From: Limnoperna fortunei
Taxonomy: Eukaryota; Mollusca; Bivalvia; Mytilida; Modiolidae
NCBI GenBank assembly: GCA_944474755.1
Contig: OX104118.1
Coordinates: 87,403,860-87,467,859, forward strand
Length of the DNA: 64,000 nucleotides
Direction of reading: 5' to 3'
A model generated the notes under the pieces. The model was not told the origin of the DNA. It worked only from the letters and a program-made list of their open reading frames with translations, and ran no database searches. This document shows, piece by piece, positions 50,927 through 62,625 of this stretch. Numbering within the stretch: the stretch's first letter is position 1; each line of letters starts with the position of its first letter. The position numbers were made by a program, and so were the translations under genes.

Positions 50927-51964
50927 GAATGGAAAAAATTGAGACCAAAGGATGCCAACACCGATTTGTGATAGCCACTCTAAACTGAGTTGATGCTTAT
51001 GTATACGTAACTATATGCTCTCGGTTTCAGTAGATCTAGAAATCATCCTTTTGCATTTATCGGTATTCGGTTAAATGTAGTTAATATATGTCGATCGCAC
51101 GATAAATAATAAATATTGAAAAGAAAACAGTTTTCATAAGGGGTCAGGAAACAAAATAATAAATTATTTTCATACTAAAATTGTTTTTGCAGCTGTTTTA
51201 CCCTGTTTGTCATATACAATATACATGGATCAATTGTCTAAAAGGCGTTTATCTGTACTTTGAATTCTATATCAGTGTTTTAATTAGGCTAGTCCTAAAC
51301 TTGGTAAGTCTTTTAGCATTGAATATGCCACATGGACATTATGAATATTTAAATTGTTGTGTCTATGGTGTGGATTATTCTGGCTATGGCGTCAACAGGT
51401 ACTGCTATTGTATAAGCGCGCTGTTTATTCCTATGTAAATGCTGATCCTGGCTTATCCTTTTGATTTCTAGCTCACGAACTATCTTATGCAGTGAGTTCA
51501 TTTCAGTCTAATATAATGTAATTAACCTTGATTTATTGCTTTTTCCGTGTATGATATTTTTTACGATATTTTAAAGATTTTAGATCATTGGTAAGTTTCT
51601 TTAGGTTTTCACTTTTTTCTGCTAAATGCATATGGTTTTACACGGGTTTCAGTAAGAGATGATAATATTTCATTTTTGTAACTGAAGTTATGGCGGTTTG
51701 TTCTTTAGAACTAGTCAAATCTTATATTACCTTACTCGTAATGTACTTGTTTAAATATTTTGGAACACTTGTAAGTCTACAAATTTGACTTGTTTCCTGT
51801 TTAACAGCAGCAGAAAGATTGTTCGGGATGTCGGAAAGATTATTTTTTTCACAAAAAAAGGGGTACTAGTCTGTGGACAAAAGGGTGGTTTGTGAATAAG
51901 ATTTTGACAAAATCATATAATTTTCAGTGAGGACGTTCATCTAGTTATCTATGGCACCGAGTAC

Positions 51965-51967
<3 letters not shown>
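50927..51967. other. Region without a gene
   Basis: AT-rich. The frame 51181-51438 has no ATG at its start and no recognised domain. Confidence 0.45.

Positions 51968-52018
<51 letters not shown>
51968..52018. repeat. TA microsatellite
   Basis: Uninterrupted TA run of about 50 bp. Confidence 0.97.
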
Positions 52019-52022
<4 letters not shown>

Positions 52023-53395
52023 TTAACATAAAAGATACGTTTTACATAAAGTATTTCTATGAACTATACAAAAATGACTGGAATGCTTAATAACACATAT
52101 GTTTGTTATCTATAAGTTTAACCTATTTATATACAAGAGTTTTTTTCAACCGCCCGCCATATAATGTCACATGTGAATGGTCTTAAGAAAATAGTTTATG
52201 GTTGGTTTTGATACCTTTTAAGTAATGTTATAATTCAGTATTAAATTTGTGTTGGAATTTTCCAAATTCATATAATACTAGTTGCTAATTTACAAAAATT
52301 GAAGTATTGAAGTAACTAGCGGTGACACAGAACTTTAGGTACATAAACAATATAGCGTGTTTCGTAAGCACACGTTGAATTTATATAAAAAAACAGTAAA
52401 ATACAATAGGCGTTTAACTCAAAGACTCTGTCTGTATAAATAATCACACGGGTAAAACAGTACACGAAGCAGTTTTCTATCGGTGATGATACTGATGAAA
52501 GATAAAGTCTATAGCTATGAATCCAGATTGGTGCAGTGTTTTCTCACTTAAACCATCAAAATTTTAAATAGGATTTATGAGAAAAAAGTCCACGAAAGGC
52601 CGTATTTATTATATTGGTTTTACTGTAAGAAAATCATATAGATATATATAGCTAAAGTTGAACTTGAATAATTTCAGGACACTTACACTGAAAATAATTT
52701 TGCATTGAATTTTCTTTAAACTTGGCGTATAACTTTTTTTCATATAAGTAATTATTATTCAAAATTAACAAAAAAGATTTCTAGAGCTTATTTCGAGGGG
52801 TTGAAATTTGGAATTTTAAATTTTCTAATAGATTATACAAAAAAGAAAGAGGATAAAAACATGTTCATTGAAATTGTCTACATTTTTTATATAATGTCAA
52901 GGAATTGGAATACATTTTAGTGATAGAAAGAAAAATAAGGTTAAAATGTTTTCTAACGGAAAATAACTGGTAAAAATTTTCTAGGAATTGGTATTTTGTG
53001 CTCAAAATTACTTCGCGTGTTAAACAATTTAATTATATTTCGCCCATTCTGAACTCGTTTATGGGAAAACTTAACTTTAATCATTATTAAGTAAAAGTAA
53101 TACTATAAGTATAACACTTTGATTATTATTTTTTATGTAACTTAATAGTTTTAATTAAAGAAAACATTAAATAATTTTTTGTGATATCTATTTTGAGATG
53201 TTCACAGAAGTGAGGGCGGATGGTGTCATGCATCCGCTTAAGACAACTACAACATATAATAAACAATATCCAAACACCCAAAGATTTACAAACAATATTT
53301 GCAACTCTTTCCGTAAGAGTTAGATTTTTAAAAATAGGTGATTTATAACAGATTAATACACTGTTGTTCAGTACCACACGTCATGATTGTTTGTT
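52019..53395. other. Region without a gene
   Basis: AT-rich. The minus ORF 53126-53377 (83 aa) has no recognisable features. Confidence 0.45.
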
Positions 53396-53445
53396 TCTTT
53401 GTTTGAATAGTGTTTAACTCCACTTTCAGCAATTTTTCAAATGAA
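53396..53445 (-). mobile_element. SINE 3' fragment
   Basis: GTGTTTAACTCCACTTTCAG followed by CAATTTTTCAAATGAATAGG matches the conserved 3' domain of the SINE at 60.8-61.0 kb, cut short. Confidence 0.6.
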
Positions 53446-55229
53446 TAGGAAGACTCTAGTCGTTATCAAATTTTCGAAGTCCAAAGACGAATTACAAAAG
53501 TAACAAACAACTAGAATATAATTAAAAATAATATCAAAACGAAAGTAAGGTTGAGCACAACATGACTCAATAGCAACATCCGTTTTGTTACTTCCGTTTA
53601 TTAGCATTCTGTTTATGAACAAGAGTGTAGACCAGTGCGTTAACAAAGAATATCTGACTTTGACTAATGCGTCTTCATAGTCAATTAATTCATGATGATC
53701 AGAACGACCTTAACCAGTGAATATTTTACAAGCGGTTATACGTAAATGAAAGTGTTTCCATCATATGAACAAAATTAATAGCAAATGTATGATTTGGATG
53801 TTAAAGTTGTTTCACTTTTCCTTCAGAGCTACTCCTGATTTTCAGATAAAGATCCATACACGAAACACATTTTGAAATTATTTGCCAATAAACATGACTA
53901 AAAACATAATGGCGTTCAAAAGCCCTGCATTGCAATGCTATACTAGTGTATTTTAGTACTGAATACTGGTACTAGTTGTAAAAAATCATTGATAGGTCGA
54001 TTGCGAGTTTCAGTTAATAATGACAAATAGCGTATGGTTTTCAGATTACTAAGTTTTACAATCTACTAACAGAAAAGTCAAAGATTTTCAAATTTTAAGG
54101 AAATTGCAACTGATATTTGCTGATCTTTAACACATTCTACTGACACCATATAGTACTCGATTTACAAATCTGCCCGTCCCCAGATAGCGAATAGGGTAGG
54201 CCACTGATTGGTATTGTCACGTCATAAAACGGAAAGCATTGTGGCGACCACACTGAGCAATGCGTTTGAAGAGATTCACGCTCCTTGCGTGTGTGTAGCA
54301 TTAAGTCTGGACGTTTTTAGATAAGAGATCCGTCATTAGACAGGATATCGATTATTAATTTTAATCTTTGGTGTGGTCTGATGGAATCGTATGTATTGAA
54401 ATATGGCCACAAAATATATTTCACTTTTGGTCAAATCTTACGTTACCTTGTTATTGTTAAATGTGAGCATCTTCCTGATTTTAATGAGATTGTTGTATTC
54501 TTAATTACATTTCTTTACCTCATAGTAACAATTTTTTTTCTTATTCATTTATTGGATACACTTATACACATCTTGTGCCACCGTGTCTTCTAATGACGAC
54601 AAAAAATATTGTGTAGTTGTTTCATAATATAAAGCTGCTTTACATACTACTACTATGCATTTAATTCTAAAGTATGCATCGCATAACACTCTTAGCATTG
54701 GTATCTAGTTACATGCTAGACTATAAATAGCAATTACATGTCCGTCACCAAACATAACGGTTTTGTACTGAGTAATACTATTAACATTAGTTTGTGAAAA
54801 GTCTTTATTTCTTGTTGAAGCAGTTGAACATCATTTCATAGATTTCGAGTAAGGAATACAATTGATCCCCTGTAAGAAAGATGCATACGTATTACTCTAT
54901 CAGGTTTAACATGCCATTTTTTCTTAAACAATATATAAAACAAGTACACAACAATCTCTAAATGACATAAATAAGTTACATAAAATAACGATCGTTAAAA
55001 ACTATGTTATGAATAAGGCCTCTATTTTTATTTTTATTTGGACGTCATATTGCTAGAGCGGATTTGTGTTGTAAGAGTTTGCAATCATTCGCAAGAGAAT
55101 TTTGACATAATCATTATGAAAGGTGGTAAATGAAACCATACATAAATTAACATCATTATAAATTGACCAAAACGCCCAAAGAGTCATGTAAAATTACATA
55201 TTTATCTTTCCAGGATTTTTTTATATAAA
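53446..55229. other. Region without a gene
   Basis: AT-rich. The short hydrophobic frame 54381-54593 is not convincing. Nothing else recognised. Confidence 0.45.
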
Positions 55230-57218
55230 TTACTTTATGATATACAAAATTAATATCACTGCGCAAAATTCCGTTAAAAAGGCCGGACATCTTCCAGAAC
55301 AACTGACAATTCTTGACAACTGAGCAAAAAAACTATCAAGAAAACTATACTTTATGTGATTATTAAAGAAGCTAGTATTTTTTATATGTAACACAATATA
55401 CTTACTGATTGCGTTTCGCATACGTATAAAAAAGCATTTTTGCAATTTCCATCATGCCACTTTTTATTCCAACTACTGTGTATAACCAAACAGTCTTCGT
55501 CACCATTGACGTTCCCCGGTTCTCCTGGGGCCCATGGAGAATATTGCATCTTTGATAAATCATTTGCCCACTGCCAGTCGCCTTCTGTAAAATCAGTTGC
55601 TCCAAGAAAATGTTGTTCTGAAGCCCCTAGAAATATTTCAACGATGTTACGACCAATTAATATGAATCGCATCCATAGCCGTGTCCTTCGATGCAAATGC
55701 AGTTATAACTGAATTCATAATATTTTATATTTATATTATTCAGACCTTCTTTTTCAAAAAGGTTTACTAAATAAAAGCTCCTCGTTATACATTAGCTAAT
55801 ACTTGGTGCATTCTGCATTAAAACGACAATTGCAATGGACTATACAACAGTATAAAATAAAGCGAATTAACATAATATTTTCTTGTTTATAAATTGTGAC
55901 AAATTAACTTCTGTCCCTCAGATTGACTAAAACATAAAAGTACATTTATAATATATCGTTTGACGTGAAACCAAGCACAATTAGGTAATATCAATGAATC
56001 GATGAAAGACGTACGAATTAAAGATACTTAGGATCAATTATTAAAGAAAAAGTCTAGAATAAACAAAACCATAAGCGAAAGGAAACAAGAAAACAAACAG
56101 ATACAAATAACAAAAACCGAATTAGACGAACACACCTAAAAACCAAGGATTGTGTACAGGTGCTATGGAAAGTTAAACAACTCCCGCTCCAAGCGTGATA
56201 CCTGTTGTGCCTGCCAGGTAAAAATCTTGTTCCTAAATGTATCATTTTACCAAAAGTTATACCTTTAATATTCTCTGCAATCCAATCATTCTCAGCAGAA
56301 TCTGTTATTTGTGCCAGGTATCCGCCTAGCTCTCGACATGTTCTCTAAAAAATAGGTAATATTGTCTTCAGCAGAAATAAAGTTTGTATTTGCTAGAATT
56401 ATGTTTAACGCCAATTTTCTCAGCAAGGATGACTGATAAAATACTGAAATTTTGTCAAAAGTTTTGTAGGATCACGTCACACTACACTGCGCCGGGGTAT
56501 CATTAAGGAGTATTAGCTCACAGAAATACTTTTGGTCTTATAAATAGAACGCTCCTTAAAACTATATACTCGTTTCGAAAGTATAATATCTGCAATACTT
56601 ACTTCTGCCTCAAACCATGGTTTCTTATCATACGAGAAGTAGTAGCAGTGATCGTTATATATTTTCCAGTGCTTCTTGCAACCAGTCGAGTTTTCTATAG
56701 TATAATATGAATTAATCGAAGTTAGATCTAGGATTTAATTGGTATGCATTGGCATTGTCCACATATAATATTATATATTTGGCACCTTTATCTTAGTACT
56801 GATCAATCACGGATTTTGTACCAAATGCAAAATAGCCACCCAAAAATGATTCAAATGTTTAACCTAAAACTTTGATATTTAAATTAATTCTTAAATGTTT
56901 GTCCTGTTTTAAAACCTTTAAAAACGAATGAATTTGTGAATTAGTTGTGACAACAATCCTTTAAATAACGATAGTGTAGAGTTATGTCATTTTTATATAA
57001 CGTTTCAACAATATATTATTCAACATTCATTCACAACTTAAATACATTGTTGAGGTTTACTTACTTCTTTGCAAACTTTCCTGTAATGTTGTCAATGAAG
57101 ATCTAATGCTTGATATTATTGTCTCTTCTTGTGAATCATAACATGATTGTGATGACACCATGACAACAAAAAAGCAAATTAACAAACAGAATACAGGTAC
57201 TAGCATGACGTCTTTCAT
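55230..57218 (-). CDS. Secreted C-type lectin, single CTLD (spliced, 4-5 coding exons)
   Basis: Coding exons: 57218-57065 (MKDVMLVPVFCLLICFFVV signal peptide, then a short helix ending LQESLQR), 56694-56603 (GCKKHWKIYNDHCYYFSYD), 56344-56263 (TCRELGGYLAQITDSAENDW) and 55626-55406 (HFLGATDFTEGDWQWAND to NAFLYVCETQS). All have AG/GT borders and join in phase. They give about 183 aa with the six cysteines of a carbohydrate-recognition domain. After 55406 there is a perfect GTAAGT donor. Either it is used, with exon 55319-55230 adding about 29 residues, or the frame reads on to a stop at 55382. The calcium-site motif is EPG where EPN is usual, and WHD stands for WND, so sugar specificity cannot be read off. 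Such lectins are soluble recognition proteins or shell-matrix (perlucin-like) proteins. Confidence 0.85.
56486..56523 (+). repeat. Relic of a tandem-core element tail
   Basis: GGGGTATCATTAAGGAGTATTAGCTCACAG, seen in two parts (GGGGTATCATTAAGG and AGTATTAGCTCACAG), resembles the end of the element at 11.8-12.24 kb. It lies in a lectin intron. Confidence 0.4.
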
Positions 57219-57415
57219 CTATGAACCTGAGTTGCTGTAAATAAATGACACATTATGTCCCTTATATTACTTCCTCCAATATATTACCAAACTTTTATTT
57301 CACTTAACATCTTAGTGTGTTTTTGAAGGAATGCATTTAAAGACTCTTAAACATCGCTTTGCAATATTTAAAATATAAACGTTTCATTGTAACTTAATAA
57401 TTTCACACTACTTAC

Positions 57416-57472
57416 CATCTACATAGAAGCACAATCCTACATCGAGTGTACCAGATATATATTCATTGTTCT
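57416..57472 (-). other. Probable 5' untranslated exon of the C-type lectin
   Basis: 57-nt segment with a TTTTTTATAG acceptor and a GATG/GTAAGT donor between the leader exon and the ATG exon. The ATG exon itself has an acceptor (TTTATTTACAG) at 57235, 16 nt before the ATG. Confidence 0.5.
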
Positions 57473-57816
57473 CTATAAAAAAGGTTAATTACTGAATGTC
57501 GTGATATTCTGTTTTTTCAGCATGAGTCACGAAACAAAATATCAAATACACTATAAGCATTTTAACATAATTATTTCCAAAGATCAATAATATAGCAAAT
57601 CAATTTAATCTACAGGGTTTGGGGACTAAACACATAGAAATGTGTCTCAGAGGTTATTGTTTGATTAACTAACACATAACGATGTGTGCTATGAAAACTA
57701 AAGTTTGAATTTGTAAACGCGCACAAAACTATGTCTTATTGATAATCAGATGCCGTGCATTTAATACGACCTGCTCTATTCTCTAAGTCTTACTGTATAC
57801 TACTAACACTACTTAC

Positions 57817-57905
57817 TGCTTGAGAAAACGTCATAAATGCTGCATTTTAAAGTCTATCCAGATGGTAGACATGAGGGGATAGACGTACACGATCGTAAAC
57901 TTCAA
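57817..57905 (-). other. Probable first (leader) exon of the C-type lectin
   Basis: Begins about 30 bp after a TATA box and ends TTTCTCAAGCA before GTAAGT (donor at 57815-57816). It contains CTATCCCCTCATGTCTACCA. It is duplicated at 60624-60728. The exact start is inferred from TATA spacing. Confidence 0.5.
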
Positions 57906-57927
57906 TCCTAATTTTCTTTAGAAACGG

Positions 57928-57937
57928 CCTATATAAG
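57928..57937 (-). promoter_or_regulatory. TATA box of the C-type lectin gene
   Basis: CTTATATAGG on the minus strand, followed about 30 bp downstream by the leader exon. Confidence 0.5.
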
Positions 57938-57994
57938 GTTTGGGTTTTGTGACGTGATATAGCTTATTCAACAGTAAGACTGCACAAGTTTTGT

Positions 57995-58080
57995 GTTTGC
58001 GTATGTGTGATTGGTGTTTAACGCCACTATCAGCAATTTTTCAGCTGTATCATTGCGTCCAGTTTTTATTGTGAGAGGAA
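57995..58080 (-). mobile_element. SINE 3' fragment
   Basis: GGTGTTTAACGCCACTATCA, GCAATTTTTCAGCTGTATCA and GCGTCCAGTTTTTATTG: the conserved 3' domain, lacking the tRNA-like head. Confidence 0.7.
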
Positions 58081-58264
58081 ATCGTAATCCCATCAACAAA
58101 CACAGAACAAACGAACACGCAAACAATAGCCTGCACTAACTTTCCTTGAGGTTAATCTGCTACAATGTAAGTATCGCTGGTAGTAAATCCAGGGTAACTT
58201 AATTCCGGTGAACGATTGATGAATTGTTGTTTCACGTCCATCAAGCTATAGCTATGTTTCAGAA
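58081..58264. other. Spacer between SINE fragments
   Basis: No feature recognised. Confidence 0.4.
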
Positions 58265-58425
58265 TGTTTGGTTTCTTTTGTTTGTTTAAATGTTGTTTTA
58301 ACGCCACTTACAGCCATTTTTCAGCTATATCATGGCGTCCAGTTTTTATTGGAGGAGGCCGGAGTACCCGGAGAAAACCCCCGACCTTCGGTTGGAAAAC
58401 TGGCAATCCTGATATTTCAGATATA
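58265..58425 (-). mobile_element. SINE fragment, longer
   Basis: ATGTTGTTTTAACGCCACTT, CAGCTATATCATGGCGTCCA, TTTTTATTGGAGGAGGCCGG and GAGAAAACCCCCGACCTTCG: 3' domain plus body, without the tRNA-like head. Confidence 0.75.
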
Positions 58426-58849
58426 TTCAGGACGAAATGATTAGAATAATTGATACAAATGATTATCAATAGCCATTAACATCCCTCCCTTATTACTAAA
58501 TCGAGTTCTCGTACAATAGTATCAGAATATATACAGATACAAATGTAATTAAATGAATGAAGAGTATCTTACATCACAATTAGCAGTAAAATCAAATTTT
58601 GCTACATTTGAGTTCTGTTAGAAACTTCAAAATTGAGTCTTCAGCGACAGTTTTTAATAAATTAAAATACGTATCTACAGTATAGAAACGTTCCCGAATG
58701 CCCGAATGTGACTGATGGTGTATGGACTGTTGCATGGGACACATTAGGGTCATTGCTCGTTATTTAAAATATAACTTTTAATATGACCAACACTACACCT
58801 TGTTAAAACAACTTTGTCTCGATGACTTCTAAAAAAAATTAAATTATTT
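58426..58849. other. Region without a gene
   Basis: AT-rich, nothing recognised. Confidence 0.45.
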
Positions 58850-59340
58850 TTGTGTTGAATCTCATAAAGTTTATCATGAACTACTAGATCCCAACCACTC
58901 TGCCTTAAACTAGAAATTTATTTAAAACTCAATGCTTTAAAAACAGTAAAAGGTATGGCAGAACTATTTATATCATTATTCAAGCCTTTTTGGCCGTGTT
59001 CCCATGGATTCCCACTTGACTACGAATCCCTAAAAACCTTTTATCCCCAAAGTACAGGCATTTATAAATTGGAACATTTTTGAAATATTACTGTTTTAAT
59101 TTTGAAAGTTTCAATAGCAAGAGGACATAAAGAGAATCAGAGCAGATTATAAATTTGTGCTAGTCTGACAAAGCAACTATCTTCATCGCAAGAAGAATAG
59201 CTTCCGCCTCAGCAGTCAATACTGAAGAAGCAGAAGGGAGACGCCAAGTCTCAACACGCTCTCCGAATACAGCGGCTGACTATACTTTATCATCATCTTT
59301 TGACGCGTCTGTATAAATAGTACTATAGTTAGGGTTACAA
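58850..59340 (-). pseudogene. LINE fragment with RNase H domain
   Basis: Minus-strand reading: STIYTDASKDDDKV, a stop, SAAVFGERVETWRLPSASSV, LTAEAEAILLAMKIVALSD, then CSDSL. After frame changes come GNPWEHGQKGL (the GIPGNE-type region), NDINSSAIPFTVFKALSF and ISSLRQSGWDL. This is the RNase H domain and C-terminus of a LINE (I/Jockey/CR1-like). The RNase H carboxylates are partly visible: YTDAS, the E in AEAEA and CSDS. Stops make it a dead fragment; the rest of the element is not seen. Confidence 0.8.
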
Positions 59341-59663
59341 GATTTAATCTCTGCAAAATGTAGTCCTTCTTTTCTTTGAAAACTACATGTAATAAACGAA
59401 TACCAAGGTACCTTAATGCACACTGTATTATAATATTATATGCATTTATTTTAAATTTACTGTAACTTAAATTTGTGATAATGCCATTATATATTTACAC
59501 CTGCATTGGTACTAATAGGTGTAAGTTGGTTGCGTGTAGTGTTGTCATCAACATATCAGACATATTTATCAAAATAAACTTCCATGTAATTGCATGAACA
59601 GTTCACTTTCCACTTTTTTGTAATAAACCCAGTTTTGTCATATATTAAATGGTATGTTATTTC
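59341..59663. other. Region without a gene
   Basis: AT-rich. It could contain decayed upstream LINE sequence; nothing is recognisable. Confidence 0.4.
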
Positions 59664-59789
59664 GTACAAGAACAAGAGGTAATTGTTTACAACACTTAAC
59701 TTCCTGGTACTAAATCACGTGAATTAGTACAAGAACAAGAGGTAATTGTTTGCAACACTTAACTTCCTGGTACTAAATCACGTGAATTA
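59664..59789 (+). repeat. 63-bp tandem duplication
   Basis: GTACAAGAACAAGAGGTAAT starts at 59664 and 59727; the two copies differ at one or two positions (TTTACAACA and TTTGCAACA). A recent duplication. Confidence 0.95.
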
Positions 59790-60623
59790 TTAAGCTCTTG
59801 ATGCACTTACTGACAAACAATAGATGCAATTGGACTTTGATATTATCAGTTGTTCAAATTCTGCGAAACTGAAACCAAAATGAATAAACAATAGCTATTG
59901 TTGTATTATAAGTAACGTCTTGTTTTTCTACAAAACTTTAAGTATTTCTACTGTAACTAGATCGGTAAACCTGTTGATGACACACACCGTCTGTTTATAT
60001 CCTCGCTGGTATTGCAGTGGAAATCTTTCTTAAAAGGCCTGTTTGAAAGGGAACAATTTAATTTCTTAATTTCTTAATTTCTCCAATTCTCCAACTTTCA
60101 ACTAAACAAGACATCAAATTAGGAAAAAAATATCAGTAAAAGCCAACCCAAAGAGACAAATGGGTTGTGGGATGTTTTAACATCATTGAACGTTTGACCG
60201 AAATAAACTCTTTAAGGTCAGCTCCCTTCTCCGACAAAACTCGATCCCACTACTGAAGATGGCATAAATTGCCTTTGAAACAGTTAAGGTCTTTTAATGT
60301 ATTTTCTTGTTTGAAACACTTAATTTTATAGTATTCAAATTAGGACAAAAATATGAGTGGTTTTCAATATTTCATAGAAATAAAACTCTTCATGCCCGTA
60401 TATACACACAACAGACTTTATATTTTATAAAAGTCATGCAGCATTTGTGCCCTCGCCAAGACACACACCATTAAGAAGTAACCAAAAATAACAACTGAAG
60501 TCGACAGAAATAAGTAACCCAATCCCAGTGACAAATATGCATACACTCAGGTGCTCCAGACGAGTATGTAGTGTTACCCATAGTTATGTCCGTGAAAAGT
60601 CAATTTCGAAAAAAAGAACTTAC
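59790..60623. other. Region without a gene
   Basis: AT-rich. About 60510-60580 weakly matches the tail of the dispersed repeat at 49.6-49.7 kb (GTAACCCAATCCCAGTGA). Confidence 0.4.
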
Positions 60624-60728
60624 CTATTCGACAGTAAAAAGTCTGATCCTATATTACAGTTGAATGTCATGTCCAGATAGTAGCCATGAGGGGATAGAGC
60701 AATCGTAAAAAATCCTAATTTTCTTTAG
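60624..60728 (-). repeat. Duplicate of the C-type lectin leader exon
   Basis: On the minus strand CTAAAGAAAATTAGGATT, CTATCCCCTCATGGCTACTA and a GTAAGT donor (at 60622-60623) match 57817-57912. The TATA region present at 57.93 kb is missing here; a telomere-like run and a SINE take its place. Confidence 0.7.
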
Positions 60729-60736
60729 CGTCTTGT

Positions 60737-60754
60737 AACCCTAACCCTAACCCT
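60737..60754 (-). repeat. Short telomere-like repeat
   Basis: AACCCT three times (18 bp), i.e. TTAGGG on the minus strand, directly at the 3' end of the SINE. Confidence 0.85.
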
Positions 60755-61019
60755 TGTTTGTTTATGTTTGAATGATGTTTAACGCCGTTTCAGAAATTTT
60801 GCAGCTATATAATAGCGTCCAGCTTTTATTGGAGGAGGAATCCGGAGTACCAAGAGAAAACAACCGACCTTCGGCAGGAAAACTGACAATCGTTGTCAAT
60901 GAAGATTGAAGTCGAGTACACCCTGCCCACTGTGAGACTCGAACCCGTAATCTAAGTGTTGACAGACCCCGTGATCAATAGCTGTTGAACTACCTTAGCC
61001 ACTCGGCCACACAGGCCCT
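60755..61019 (-). mobile_element. Full-length tRNA-derived SINE
   Basis: On the minus strand it begins GGGCCTGTGTGGCCGAGTGG (A box TGGCCGAGTGG). It has a good B box, GGGTTCGAGTCTC, then the body and the conserved 3' domain (AAAAGCTGGACGCTATTATA, TTAAACATCATTC), and a tail that runs into TTAGGG repeats. Better preserved than the copy at 47.46 kb. Confidence 0.85.
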
Positions 61020-61257
61020 AAAGCAAAATGTATGTTAAATTTATTGTAGACCAGGGGTGTTTTGGTTTTCCCGCCACATGTGAATTTGTAGACATAAACC
61101 TAAACAATCAAGAAAAGTATCGACTGAAAAATCAAAATAATAGTGAGATTTGAGGACACAAGTGAAACTCCGGGAACACAACGTGTGTATCTTAAAGAGA
61201 CAATATTCCTATATCTTTGCACAAAACGTGAAAATCTTAATTAACAACATTTTTGCA

Positions 61258-61259
<2 letters not shown>

Positions 61260-61348
<89 letters not shown>
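61260..61348. repeat. TA microsatellite
   Basis: Uninterrupted TA run of about 89 bp. The Ile-Tyr ORF over it (61150-61464) is an artefact. Confidence 0.98.
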
Positions 61349-61351
<3 letters not shown>

Positions 61352-62270
61352 CGGACTATAGGGTTGGGCGAAATGCTCATTTTTTATGTAATTGGGGGAA
61401 TTTCTTTTGGTCGATTTTTCAATTGAACTACAAATGCATTTTTTTGTATCGGAGGGTATATTGAAGTTTTTTTATGAACTTAATGAGGGTAGCCTTTGAT
61501 TTTTTTATTTGGATTGGAAATAAAAAAGTTCTTCTAACTAGGATTCGCCCAACTGAATATACAGTATTTTAAAAAACGTACTATTCGAAAATGCCGGAAT
61601 TTGAGGAAAGGATCTTACAGGATATTGTATATTTATTAACCATGCCCCTCTTCGAAACTTTAATGTTTTGTCCTGAAAAAAGACTTATTTGAAGTAAACT
61701 ATATTAAACTTAATTACAAAAATACGGATTATTCAAACAAATGCCAGGAAAAGAAAACTAAAATACTGTTTTCTTGTTATGTACCCCAGAAAACTTGAAG
61801 GCGTATACATATAACGGATGCCTTGTAACTCCTCTAGACTGTTCATATGCTAGACTGGATCCTTGAGACTCCGTGCTCGATAGATAAACAGTGCTAGGAT
61901 AGGAAACCTGTCTAACATCGTGCACATATATTAAAATGATTTTAATGCAGCGTCAACGAATATACGTATAAATGTGTGTTGAGTCAGCTCGTATTTCATG
62001 CTCACAATAATACTAAATTACGGGCAATTGAACAATAAATGTCCCAGCGGGACGCTTCCTGTGCTGTACAAATGACTGGCAGTGGCATGAGTGTCAAGAC
62101 TCAAGGTAACCAACAATTGCATTTATAATTAATTCATTTAATATAATTATAAATTAAGTATACAAAGAAAAAAACATTTCTAGCTGGATCTGAATAAATA
62201 CGTTGCAGAGGCATGGTATGTCATCGATGGCAACGGGAGATTGTAACTCGGGATCTTCTGTACTTGACGA
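61349..62270. other. Region without a gene
   Basis: AT-rich, nothing recognised. Confidence 0.45.
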
Positions 62271-62298
62271 TCACAATACATGTATACATGTATTGTGA
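62271..62298. other. Perfect 28-bp palindrome
   Basis: The left half TCACAATACATGTA is followed immediately by its reverse complement. Directly after it, ACAATACTTGTA (62299-62310) and TACAAGTATTGT (62322-62333) form a second perfect 12-bp inverted repeat with an 11-nt loop. Confidence 0.95.
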
Positions 62299-62625
62299 AC
62301 AATACTTGTATATGAATTTTGTACAAGTATTGTAGTTTTTAAAAAAAACATAGATGGTTATATAATAATAATAAATATATCTTCATCAGAATAGTTTTTG
62401 TTCTTAATGAGTTTTCAGATATTTCATTTCTCAATATAATGAGGGCTAGGTAATTAAACATGATATAAATTGCTTCTGTAGGGTTTTAAATTAATTACCA
62501 ATTAAGCTTGCTGTGAATTAACTTGTGTTTATGTAAAGGATTAATATGACAGCTTTATGGCTTAATTTCATTTTTGTTTGTGTAATGGATGATGAGAAAT
62601 AACTTAAGAAATATATATAATTTAT

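Noticed and set aside
51181..51438. Possible exon between a TTTTTGCAG acceptor and a GTAAGT donor near 51301
   Set aside because: No domain, no ATG and no partner exon; both splice signals are short enough to occur by chance.
60737..60754. True telomere end or large interstitial telomere
   Set aside because: Only three units, embedded between a SINE and unique sequence.
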